Part shown: positions 1 to 6,596 of the stretch, piece after piece | Position numbering within the stretch: position 1 is the first letter of the stretch | Layout: the number at the start of each line of letters is the position of its first letter | Source: an uncultured Bacilli bacterium | GTDB taxonomy: Bacteria; Bacillota_I; Bacilli_A; RF39; UBA660 | Length of the DNA: 7,545 nucleotides | Reading direction: 5' to 3' | Assembly: GCA_947629425.1 (NCBI GenBank) | Contig: CANRDR010000076.1 | Location: forward strand, 1-7,545 | The notes under the pieces: model-generated | Database searches by the model: none | The model's input: the letters and a program-made list of their open reading frames with translations, nothing else | Told to the model about the DNA's origin: nothing | Program-made: the position numbers and the translations under genes

Positions 1-326
1 GTTGTTAGTTGATGTGAAAAATTATCTAATGCATATGTTTCATTTCTTATTAATTTAGTTTTATCTAAATTTCTATTTACTTCTATATTTACATAACCTA
101 TATTTTTTACATGAACTATTAAATCAACAGTTTTCTTTTTATCAACTTTATCTATTTTTATAAATTCATTATTTTTAATAGTTATATCTTCTTCTTTAAT
201 ATTTATATTTAATAAAGTATTAATAAGAAATGCTAATAAATGTTTATTTTTTTCACTACCAAATAAAGATTTAAACATAAAATCATATGATAATGGAACA
301 AGTTTTTGTTCTTTTAAATTGGACAT
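1..326 (-). CDS. Rpn-like PD-(D/E)XK nuclease / 'putative transposase' family protein, partial (N-terminal 108 residues)
   Basis: The reading frame opens with ATG at 324-326 and runs off the left edge, so only the first 108 residues are present. The start is set by a strong Shine-Dalgarno (GGGAGG at 333-338) six bases upstream. The N-terminus reads PLSYDFMFKSLFG, then a helical LLAFLINTLLN stretch, matching the opening of Rpn/PDDEXK_2 proteins. The likely catalytic pieces are Asp68 in VDLIV and Glu82 in IEVNR, followed by a RNETYAL segment. The family is known for recombination-promoting DNA endonuclease activity (Rpn in E. coli), and low-GC Gram-positives carry many copies. This copy has E-x-N where the classical motif is E-x-Q or E-x-K, a variant I associate with a Bacillota subgroup. 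There are no visible terminal repeats, so I do not call it a mobile element. It is separated from the upstream unit by a terminator and probably has its own promoter, which I could not identify convincingly. Confidence 0.8.
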   Translation of the reverse strand, partial: MSNLKEQKLVPLSYDFMFKSLFGSEKNKHLLAFLINTLLNINIKEEDITIKNNEFIKIDKVDKKKTVDLIVHVKNIGYVNIEVNRNLDKTKLIRNETYALDNFSHQLT

Positions 327-403
327 TTTTTTCCTCCCTTCACTATATATTTACTCTATTTTTTTGCATTTCCTTTTTTTATTTTTAATTTTTATTAAAA
401 AAG

Positions 404-449
404 TTAAAAAAATTACAAAAAATACTCTAATTTTTATTTTTAGAGTATT
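404..449 (-). terminator. Rho-independent terminator after the ftsK / 294-aa gene unit
   Basis: On the minus strand, about 18 bases after the stop at 468, a perfect 10-bp inverted repeat (AATACTCTAA / TTAGAGTATT, arms 440-449 and 421-430) encloses a 9-base loop. It is followed by a T-rich run (TTTTGTAATTTTTTT). No T-run follows on the plus strand, so it works in one direction only. The stem has only two G-C pairs, which fits an AT-rich genome. Confidence 0.75.
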
Positions 450-467
450 AAATTAATAATAAATATT

Positions 468-1352
468 TTATTTTTGTAATAAAACACTAAATTGTTCTTT
501 TATAGTATCATTATCTAAATTATCTATAGCTTCCCTATATTCTCCTGATAATATTAATTTTTCTTTTTCATAATTATAATCATTTTCTGTAGGATATATT
601 TTATCATTTATATCTTTACATCTATATATATTTCTTTCTATAGGTAAAATAAAACCATGTTTTTTATTATCTTTACTTTGAAAGTCATATTCTATTTCAT
701 CTAAGTTATGTCTTATTAACATTTCTTCTCCTAAAATATTATTATATTCATTTAAATTATGTAAATATTTAGGCATATCTATATTAATATTATTTAATAC
801 AGTATCATTTTTTAATTCTTCTTGAATAACTTTATTATTAAGTTGTTTTATATTTTTTTTATTTTCAGTAAATATAGTTTTATAAGACATTTCTAATCCA
901 TTAATATTATATGTCGAATGTCTATATATACCTCTTTCTGTAGTAATATTATCTTTTTTTAATAAAGAATAAGATGTTTCTAATGATTTTATTTCACCAT
1001 CAAAAGAAATTTCAATACGATCTAATATATAATGTAAACGATCTTTTTCATAAATATTTTGTAATATTAAATTTCCATTATTACTAACTAATTTTAAAGA
1101 GTTATTATAAGTAGAACTACATACAATAATTAAATTATCATCTGTAATAATACTAGGATTTTCAAATAAAGATAATATATTTATCATATTATTTGAAATT
1201 ATATCTTCATTATTATTTTTTATAATATAATCATTAATATCTAATATTTTTAAAAGATTCAAAACATGTTCTCTTTTTTGAACATTATTTTTACATAAAT
1301 GAATGTTACTGATAATTTTTTTTATTGTATTTATAAGTATTTCGTCTTTCAT
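468..1352 (-). CDS. Uncharacterised 294-aa protein, translationally coupled to ftsK
   Basis: I do not recognise this protein. It is predicted to be cytoplasmic: there is no signal peptide and no membrane segment. Residues 1-62 look helical (INTIKKIISNI, HVLNLLKILDI). Residues 72-165 alternate hydrophobic and polar residues like a beta-rich domain (NLIIVCSS, LHYILDRIEISFDGEIKSLE, GLEMSYKTIF). The rest is Asn/Lys/Glu-rich and helical or loop-like, ending in a charged helix (EKEKLILSGEYREAIDNL). I see no Walker, metal-binding or nuclease motif. Its ATG lies 8 bases after the ftsK stop, and its ribosome site AAGG (1359-1362) overlaps that stop, so expression should follow ftsK. It is the last gene before the terminator at 404-449. 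The location suggests co-expression with ftsK but does not prove a role in chromosome segregation. Confidence 0.75.
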   Translation of the reverse strand: MKDEILINTIKKIISNIHLCKNNVQKREHVLNLLKILDINDYIIKNNNEDIISNNMINILSLFENPSIITDDNLIIVCSSTYNNSLKLVSNNGNLILQNIYEKDRLHYILDRIEISFDGEIKSLETSYSLLKKDNITTERGIYRHSTYNINGLEMSYKTIFTENKKNIKQLNNKVIQEELKNDTVLNNINIDMPKYLHNLNEYNNILGEEMLIRHNLDEIEYDFQSKDNKKHGFILPIERNIYRCKDINDKIYPTENDYNYEKEKLILSGEYREAIDNLDNDTIKEQFSVLLQK

Positions 1353-1358
1353 AATTTA

Positions 1359-1362
1359 CCTT
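1359..1362 (-). promoter_or_regulatory. Ribosome-binding site overlapping the ftsK stop codon
   Basis: Minus-strand TTAAGGTAAATTATG: the AAGG core shares bases with the ftsK TAA stop (1361-1363) and sits six bases before the ATG of the 294-aa gene. This arrangement favours reinitiation by ribosomes finishing ftsK. Confidence 0.6.
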
Positions 1363-3559
1363 AACTTTCTAAATTATCATTACTACTCTCTAATTTTACT
1401 AACACTTCTCTTGGTTTAGAACCATTTTGTGGTCCAATTATACCTCTTTCTTCTAATAAATCAACAATTCTAGCCGCTCTATTATATCCTAATCTAAATC
1501 TTCTTTGTAATAACGATGCACTAATTTTTCCAGTTTCAATCGCAAAATCTACTATTTCATTATAAAGTGGATCATCATATTCTTCTTTTTCAAATCCATC
1601 TCCTGCTGCCATATGATCATTGGTTTCTGTTAAAGTATTATCATATTGTGCTACTTGTTCATGACTTACATAATCTATTAATCTTTGTGTTTCTTCATCA
1701 CTTATAAAGTTACCTTGTATTCTTATAGGACTATTTTCACCCATAGGTAAATATAACATATCACCTTTACCTAATAATTTTTCTGCTCCGCCCATATCTA
1801 GTATTGTTCTTGAATCAATTTGACTTGCAACTGCAAATGATATACGAGATGGTATATTAGCTTTTACAACACCTGTAATTACATCTGTAGAAGGTCTTTG
1901 TGTTGCAACTATTAAATGAATTCCAGCAGCACGTGCCATTTGAGTTATTCTCATAATTGAATCTTCTACTTCTTTTGCAGCAACTAACATTAAATCTGCT
2001 AACTCATCAATAATAACTACTATATAAGGCATCTTCTTTTCTATTTCAGTTCCTGCTTGTTTATTTTGTTTTTCTACCCATTCATTATAACCACTTATAT
2101 TTTTTACATTTTTTTCACTAAACTGATCATATCTTTTTTCCATTTCCATTACTATTTTTTGTAATGCTACACTTGCTTTTTTAGGATCACTTACTACAGG
2201 ACACATTAAATGTGGTATTCCATTATAGTTAGATAATTCAACTTTTTTAGGATCGACTAAAACTAATTTACATTCATCTGGTCTCATTCTTAAAAGTATT
2301 GACGCTATAAAACTATTAATACATACTGATTTACCTGAACCAGTAGATCCTGCTACTAATAAATGAGGCATTTTTGACATATCAGCACAACAATTTCTTC
2401 CCATAATATCTTTACCTAATGAGAATAATATTTTTGCATTTTGCATATTAGATGGAATATTAGATAATACTTCTCTAATTGGTACACTTGTTGTTTCTTT
2501 ATTAGGTATTTCTACACCAACAGTGCTTTTACCTGGAATTGGTGCTTGTATTCTTACATCTTTTGCTGCTAATGCTAGTGCAATTTCTTTATTTATACTA
2601 GTTATTCTACTTACTTTAGTACCACTTGCAATTTCTACTTCAAACTGTGTAACGGTTGGCCCTTCATGTATTTCTACAACTTTTCCATTTATTTGAAAAT
2701 CAGCTAAAACTTTTTCTAAAGCAATTTTTGTTTTTGTTAAGAATTCTGTAGTATTAGATTTCTTATTCTTCTTTATTGGATCTAATAAATCTAAACTAGG
2801 TAATCTATAATTAGAATTACTTTTATCTTCTACTTTAGTTTCTTTTACTTCTTCTACAGTTTCATTTTTATTATAATTATGTAAATCTTCACTACTTGTA
2901 ATAATTACCTTATTATCTATTACTTCATCATCTTTTTTTACTTCTTCTACATCTTCATCTTCAGTTTCTTCAACCATTGATTTATCTTTTACTTTATTAA
3001 ACATTGATTTAATTTTATCAACTATATCTCCAATAGATAAATCAAATAATAGAATAACACCAAAAAATATTAATACATAAAATACTATATAAGCACCTTT
3101 ATTATCAAATAATTTATTTAAACTCCATCCACTAATAGCACCTATTATTCCACCACCAGAATTAGAAATATTTACAAAATCAGGTCCTTTTATACTCATT
3201 AAATTTTCTACAGTAGTTTCTAAAAAATCTTTAAATTTTAACCCTTTTTCTACAAATTTCATATGAGATAAACCTAATATAGAAAAAGATATTATATATA
3301 TTCCAATAAATCTTAATGAATAAAATTTAGGAGGATTTCTTTTTATAATAAAATATAAACCTAATAATATTAATACTAATACAATTACATTATAATAAGT
3401 TCCAACTAAAAATATAGCAAAATGTTTAATAATGCTTCCAACAGGTCCAAATACACCTATTCCTATAACACCTATTAATATTAATATTAAACCTACAAAT
3501 TCAATACTAAATTTAGGTTTATTTGATTCACTACTTTTTCTTTTTTTCTTTTTTGCCAT
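1361..3559 (-). CDS. ftsK: FtsK/SpoIIIE-family DNA translocase
   Basis: This is a septum-anchored, ATP-driven DNA pump that moves chromosomal DNA through the closing division (or sporulation) septum. The 732 residues are close to the length of Bacillus SpoIIIE. After a basic start (MAKKKKRK) come about four membrane segments (roughly 18-38, 46-71, 82-98, 156-174). A low-complexity acidic/Lys linker follows (about 195-270), then the alpha/beta motor. Walker A is GSTGSGKS (404-411). Walker B is VVIIDELADLM, with Asp518 and Glu519. The motor also shows the family segments LVLVDPKKVEL (432-442), ATQRPSTDVITG (552-563) and LGKGDMLYLPMG (596-607). The C-terminal gamma winged helix, which reads polarity sequences on DNA, is at about 662-725 (SLLQRRFRLGYNRAARIVDL). 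The ATG at 3557-3559 is supported by GGTGGT (3566-3571) six bases upstream. FtsK and SpoIIIE roles cannot be separated from sequence alone. No motor residue appears to be missing. Confidence 0.97.
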   Translation of the reverse strand: MAKKKKRKSSESNKPKFSIEFVGLILILIGVIGIGVFGPVGSIIKHFAIFLVGTYYNVIVLVLILLGLYFIIKRNPPKFYSLRFIGIYIISFSILGLSHMKFVEKGLKFKDFLETTVENLMSIKGPDFVNISNSGGGIIGAISGWSLNKLFDNKGAYIVFYVLIFFGVILLFDLSIGDIVDKIKSMFNKVKDKSMVEETEDEDVEEVKKDDEVIDNKVIITSSEDLHNYNKNETVEEVKETKVEDKSNSNYRLPSLDLLDPIKKNKKSNTTEFLTKTKIALEKVLADFQINGKVVEIHEGPTVTQFEVEIASGTKVSRITSINKEIALALAAKDVRIQAPIPGKSTVGVEIPNKETTSVPIREVLSNIPSNMQNAKILFSLGKDIMGRNCCADMSKMPHLLVAGSTGSGKSVCINSFIASILLRMRPDECKLVLVDPKKVELSNYNGIPHLMCPVVSDPKKASVALQKIVMEMEKRYDQFSEKNVKNISGYNEWVEKQNKQAGTEIEKKMPYIVVIIDELADLMLVAAKEVEDSIMRITQMARAAGIHLIVATQRPSTDVITGVVKANIPSRISFAVASQIDSRTILDMGGAEKLLGKGDMLYLPMGENSPIRIQGNFISDEETQRLIDYVSHEQVAQYDNTLTETNDHMAAGDGFEKEEYDDPLYNEIVDFAIETGKISASLLQRRFRLGYNRAARIVDLLEERGIIGPQNGSKPREVLVKLESSNDNLES

Positions 3560-3579
3560 ATTATTACCACCATAATTAA

Positions 3580-3608
3580 ATTATAGTATAATGCATAATT
3601 TTAAACAA
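3580..3608 (-). promoter_or_regulatory. Sigma-A-type promoter for ftsK
   Basis: On the minus strand, TTGTTT (-35, at 3603-3608) is followed after exactly 17 bases by a consensus TATAAT (-10, at 3580-3585). Transcription would start near 3573, giving a leader of about 14 bases that holds the GGTGGT ribosome site at 3566-3571. An overlapping TATACT two steps upstream is spaced worse from the -35 element. Confidence 0.65.
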
Positions 3609-3639
3609 GAAAAAAGAATATTTTTTGTAAATATCTTTT
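3609..3639 (-). terminator. Weak Rho-independent terminator after the NrnA-like gene
   Basis: On the minus strand, AAAAGATATT (3630-3639) can pair with AATATTCTTTT (3612-3622) leaving one bulged T and a 7-base loop. It is followed by TTTTTTCTTG, a T-tract that partly overlaps the 3' arm. The stem has a single G-C pair, so termination may be leaky. It sits directly against the -35 element of the ftsK promoter. Confidence 0.4.
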
Positions 3640-3654
3640 GTAAAGTATAATTAA

Positions 3655-4578
3655 TTATTTTTTTAATAATAAATCTGCAGATTTAATTAACTCTTTTACT
3701 TCATCATAGTTTTTTAAAATTGCTCCACTAGCAAGTATATGTCCTCCACCATTAAACTTTTTAGCAAGATTATTTATAGGTATATGTTTAGAACGTATTC
3801 TTGCTCTTATTCCTTCTTTAGTTTCTATAAATAATATATATATTTCTTTTATATTAGAAATTAAATATACAAGTCCACTTGCTTCTTCTTCACTTATTTT
3901 ATATTTTTTTAAATCTTCTTTAGTTATTATAATATATGCTACACCATTTTTAGTTACTTTAAAATCATTTAATATTTTACCTTTAAATCTTAAAAGTTCT
4001 ATACTTTCTTTATTTAATTTATTATTTATTTCAGGTATATTTATATTATATTTACTTAAATACACTGCCATTTTAAATGTATTAGAAGTTACATTATTAT
4101 AAGTAAAATTACCAGAATCAGTAATTAATCCTGTATATAAACACATTGCAGCAGCATCATTCATTTTTAATATATTTTTATATTTTAAATAAAAACTAGT
4201 GATTATTTCTGTTGTTGAAATATAATTATCTTTAATATATTCATAATCACAATATTTATCACTATCTTTATGATGATCTATTTTAATAGTATAACTAGAT
4301 AAATTTATTCTTTTATCACTTAATCTATCATAGCTGGAAGTATCTACACATATACTTAATGAATTTTTAAATAGTTTATCATCAATAATTGTAGGTGTTC
4401 CAATAAATTCTAACTTATTATTAACATCTCCTGTTACATATACTTTCTTATTAGGAAAACTTTCTTTAATTATATTCATTAAACCATATTGGCTACCTAA
4501 ACAATCTCCATCAGGTCTAATATGGCCATGAATTATAATAGTATCATATTCTTTTATTTTTTCTAATATATGTTTCAT
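3655..4578 (-). CDS. nrnA: NrnA-type DHH/DHHA1 phosphoesterase (nanoRNase / pAp phosphatase)
   Basis: NrnA proteins degrade 2-5-nt RNA fragments to mononucleotides and dephosphorylate 3'-phosphoadenosine 5'-phosphate, taking the place of Orn in Bacillota; related DHH enzymes cleave pApA or c-di-AMP. The 307 residues are close to Bacillus subtilis NrnA (about 313). The N-terminal DHH domain carries the Mn ligands: HGHIRPDGD (17-25, with His19, Asp23 and Asp25), CVDTS (Asp79), IDHH (100-103) and TGLITDSGNF (Asp154). The C-terminal DHHA1 domain has the RSK basic patch (262-264) and the GGGH..ASGA substrate loop (277-286). All expected catalytic residues are present. Its ATG overlaps the stop of the upstream LRR gene by one base (TAATG), with GAAGGA (4585-4590) placed inside that gene, so the two are very probably translated together. 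NrnA is predicted to be cytosolic. The activity (nanoRNA, pAp or cyclic dinucleotide products) is inferred from the family. Confidence 0.93.
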   Translation of the reverse strand: MKHILEKIKEYDTIIIHGHIRPDGDCLGSQYGLMNIIKESFPNKKVYVTGDVNNKLEFIGTPTIIDDKLFKNSLSICVDTSSYDRLSDKRINLSSYTIKIDHHKDSDKYCDYEYIKDNYISTTEIITSFYLKYKNILKMNDAAAMCLYTGLITDSGNFTYNNVTSNTFKMAVYLSKYNINIPEINNKLNKESIELLRFKGKILNDFKVTKNGVAYIIITKEDLKKYKISEEEASGLVYLISNIKEIYILFIETKEGIRARIRSKHIPINNLAKKFNGGGHILASGAILKNYDEVKELIKSADLLLKK

Positions 4579-6236
4579 TACTTTTCCTTCCTTAATACTT
4601 TTTTCATTGTTTTAATTAATTTATTTTCTTTTTTAGATTTATTTTTTAATAATTTTTGTATGGTTTTATTTTTTTTAAAACAAGAATCATCTGAAATAGC
4701 ATCTAATGAAATGTTAAATTTTTTTATTATTTCATTATCAATAAAACAACCATATTTCATATATTCTAATTTAGGTGCGAAAATTGAAATAATATTTTTG
4801 CTTTTATGAAAACAATTATATCCCATTTTTTTTAAATTTGGTAAATATACATTTTTTAAACTAGAAGCCTCATAAAAACAATTACTATCCAAAACTATTA
4901 AACTAGGTAAATTTATATCACATAAGAATTGACTATTTACAAAACAACCATAACCCATACTTTTTAATTTAGGAAGATTTAATGTAGTTATCTTTTCACA
5001 TCCAATAAAACAACTTTCTTCTAATATCTCTAAATTTTTAAAATCTATTTCTTCAATACTACTTGACATAAAACTTTCACCACATATTTTTTTTACATTT
5101 GGTGCATTTATTACTTTTAAGTCTGAAGCAGTGCAACAACACTCACCAATAAATTCTACATTTGGTATATTAAGTTCTATTAAAGTATCATTCATATATA
5201 AAAATAAATCGTTCAATTTAGTTATTTTATTATTAGTGTATTTTGTTATTCTATTTAATTTATCTAATTCTATTTCTATATCATTATTATCTTTTGTTTT
5301 TATTTTTATTGCTTTTCCATTTTCTATATTTTTTATTTCTATTTTGTCTATATTAGTAATTGTTTCTACAAATGAATCTTTTTTAGTTTTATCGTATAAC
5401 ATTATTTTTTTATTTACTAAATCTAATATAAAATAATCTAATATTATATATTTTTCTTTTTCGTATTGTTTTACTTCAAAATTATCTATTATTATATTAT
5501 TTTGACAGTAATATATATTATTTATTTCATAGTTATATTTATAATATTTTCCATTTGCTCTTACATAATTAGGTATTTCAAAACCATTATTTTTATACGT
5601 TTGTTTTATACCATAATACTTTTCAAAACTATCAGTTAATCCTACCATTATATTATCTAAATTATTTTTAAATGTTGCATCAGGATTAGATACTGTATGA
5701 TTATATCTATTTTTTATTGATAATGTATTTGTTCCATCTTTTGTAAATTGTATACTTATTACACTTGTTCCGTATTCGTCTTCTCTTTTTGGCTCTTTAA
5801 AATTTTCTCTTTTTATTTCATCTACATTTTTCTTTACTGCAAAAAATACTCTACATCTTTTTAATCGATTTAAATCACTAAATGTACATAATGTTTCACC
5901 AAAAGCATAGTATTTTTTAAAATTTTGTATCTCTCTTTCTTTAGTACATTCAACTAAATTATATCCTGCCATACTTAAAAGTTCTTTAGGTGTTTTTGTA
6001 ACTTCCTTATCATCTTCTCTTATGCTATAAAATTTATTATATATAAAAGTTTTAAAATCAATTATTAAATCATGTAAGATTATATCATCATATAAATCAT
6101 GTGTTTCGTTAAAATTATCTAACATTAATTTAGATAGAACACCATTTTGTTCTAAGATTGTAGGAAATAATTCTCGACATAAATGAGACATATTCTCACC
6201 ATATTTTTTCTTTATTATTTTTAAATCATCAACCAT
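4578..6236 (-). CDS. Cytoplasmic leucine-rich-repeat protein (TpLRR/BspA-like repeats), complete paralogue
   Basis: The 552-aa protein has no signal peptide or membrane anchor. Residues 1-145 form an alpha-rich region (GENMSHLCRELFPTILE at 13-29). A core domain at 145-240 includes TNTLSIKNRYNH and PDATFKNNLDNI. A beta-rich linker follows at 240-345 (KYIILDYFILDLVNKK). About eight repeats of 21-23 residues then run from 350 to 523, each of the form L..lnlP.l..mg..CF..s. These resemble LRR_5/TpLRR repeats, but most have Cys before the Phe where Ala is usual. The tail (524-552) is strongly basic (KNKSKKENKL, KKVLRKEK). The start is backed by AAGGGA (6242-6247) six bases upstream. LRRs usually bind proteins; the partner is unknown. 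It is paralogous to the gene at 6593-7545. The core domain is familiar to me from uncharacterised gut Bacillota LRR proteins, recalled and not checked. Function is unknown; physiological coupling to NrnA is only a possibility. Confidence 0.88.
   Translation of the reverse strand: MVDDLKIIKKKYGENMSHLCRELFPTILEQNGVLSKLMLDNFNETHDLYDDIILHDLIIDFKTFIYNKFYSIREDDKEVTKTPKELLSMAGYNLVECTKEREIQNFKKYYAFGETLCTFSDLNRLKRCRVFFAVKKNVDEIKRENFKEPKREDEYGTSVISIQFTKDGTNTLSIKNRYNHTVSNPDATFKNNLDNIMVGLTDSFEKYYGIKQTYKNNGFEIPNYVRANGKYYKYNYEINNIYYCQNNIIIDNFEVKQYEKEKYIILDYFILDLVNKKIMLYDKTKKDSFVETITNIDKIEIKNIENGKAIKIKTKDNNDIEIELDKLNRITKYTNNKITKLNDLFLYMNDTLIELNIPNVEFIGECCCTASDLKVINAPNVKKICGESFMSSSIEEIDFKNLEILEESCFIGCEKITTLNLPKLKSMGYGCFVNSQFLCDINLPSLIVLDSNCFYEASSLKNVYLPNLKKMGYNCFHKSKNIISIFAPKLEYMKYGCFIDNEIIKKFNISLDAISDDSCFKKNKTIQKLLKNKSKKENKLIKTMKKVLRKEK
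4585..4590 (-). promoter_or_regulatory. Ribosome-binding site of the NrnA-like gene, inside the LRR gene
   Basis: Minus-strand GAAGGA lies six bases before the ATG at 4576-4578, inside the last codons of the LRR gene. Together with the TAATG stop-start overlap it fixes the NrnA start and indicates translational coupling. Confidence 0.7.
5696..5804. repeat. 109-bp direct repeat, copy 1 (LRR gene core)
   Basis: This stretch matches 7435-7543 at 108 of 109 bases by hand alignment (constant offset 1739). The only difference (5715 versus 7454) is synonymous (ATA/ATT, Ile). It encodes residues 145-180 of the complete LRR protein. Similarity continues at a lower level toward lower coordinates. To the right the first base past the repeat differs (T versus C), and the second copy then runs into the window edge, so the true length may be greater. 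Confidence 0.92.
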
Positions 6237-6258
6237 TAATATCCCTTCTTGTTTTCAT

Positions 6259-6287
6259 ATTATAAATAAATTTATTTAATAATACAA
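6259..6287 (-). promoter_or_regulatory. Probable sigma-A-type promoter for the LRR-nrnA pair
   Basis: On the minus strand, TTGTAT (-35, at 6282-6287) and a consensus TATAAT (-10, at 6259-6264) are 17 bases apart, the same spacing as the ftsK promoter. The start would be near 6252, just ahead of the ribosome site at 6242-6247. In DNA this AT-rich, chance matches are common. The position between a terminator-like hairpin and a gene start adds support. Confidence 0.5.
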
Positions 6288-6300
6288 TAATAAAATCATT

Positions 6301-6323
6301 AAAAAAGGCTTAACAAATTAACC
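6301..6323 (-). terminator. Probable Rho-independent terminator after the 92-aa gene
   Basis: On the minus strand, GGTTAA (6318-6323, the last Gly codon plus the TAA stop) can pair with TTAAGCC (6307-6313) around a 4-base loop, with one bulged G. Six T residues (6301-6306) follow. The stem is short and includes the stop codon itself, so efficiency is uncertain. Confidence 0.5.
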
Positions 6324-6596
6324 ATAATATCTTTTTAAATATATATTTTTATTATTTATATTTAAAACTATAATTTCTTTTTCTGAAATATTATCTAATG
6401 ATTTACCATATTTGCCATTTAATGAACCAAAATTTAATATTTTTTCTTTTAATAATTCTTCATTTATAAATATAGAATCATTTATTTTAGGTTTTTCTTG
6501 TATATCATAAAATTCAATATTAATATTATATAATTTACCATTATCTTCTAATAAATAATTAAATCCATCAATATTTTTTATAATTAATTTTTTCAT
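6318..6596 (-). CDS. Small conserved-looking protein of unknown function (92 aa) between two LRR genes
   Basis: The protein is small, soluble and apparently beta-rich, without signal peptide or membrane segment. The first half alternates like strands (KKLIIKNIDGFNYLLEDNGKLYNINIEFYD), followed by KINDSIFINEELL. The second half has FGSLNGKYGKSL and a closing IIVLNINNKNIYLKRYYG. The general plan (strands, then a 'K-I-N-D-x-I-x-I' turn-strand) resembles small OB-fold or SH3-like barrels, but this is only a guess. I believe similar small proteins, with FGSL..KYG and a LKR.YG end, occur in uncultured Bacilli; this is memory, not a search. Its ATG overlaps the TGA of the upstream LRR gene (ATGA), with GGAAG (6603-6607) six bases before it, so it is translationally coupled to that LRR gene. 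A terminator-like hairpin coincides with its stop. Confidence 0.72.
   Translation of the reverse strand: MKKLIIKNIDGFNYLLEDNGKLYNINIEFYDIQEKPKINDSIFINEELLKEKILNFGSLNGKYGKSLDNISEKEIIVLNINNKNIYLKRYYG

Noticed and set aside
1..326. Insertion sequence at the left edge
   Set aside because: The family name includes 'transposase', but no inverted repeats or target-site duplication are visible and the gene is cut by the window.
342..347. TATAGT as a -10 element for the Rpn-like gene
   Set aside because: Transcription would start inside the Shine-Dalgarno at 333-338, leaving no usable leader, and no matching -35 element is evident.
4570..4809. Plus-strand open frame of 79 codons, hydrophobic
   Set aside because: It lies antisense inside the 3' end of the complete LRR gene. 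Its Phe/Leu-rich content is the mirror of Lys/Asn-rich coding, and I see no good ribosome site.
5131..5436. Plus-strand open frame of 101 codons
   Set aside because: It is wholly antisense to the LRR gene and hydrophobic only because of reverse-strand AT-rich composition; I see no convincing promoter or ribosome site.
6263..6278. Perfect 16-base AT palindrome TAAATAAATTTATTTA
   Set aside because: It is made only of A and T in AT-rich DNA, has no loop, and is cut by the -10 element. A chance palindrome is likely, though an operator cannot be excluded.
6593..6595. Mycoplasma-type code with TGA read as Trp
   Set aside because: Both Trp in FtsK are TGG, all genes are intact under the standard code, and reading through this TGA adds only two residues before TAA.
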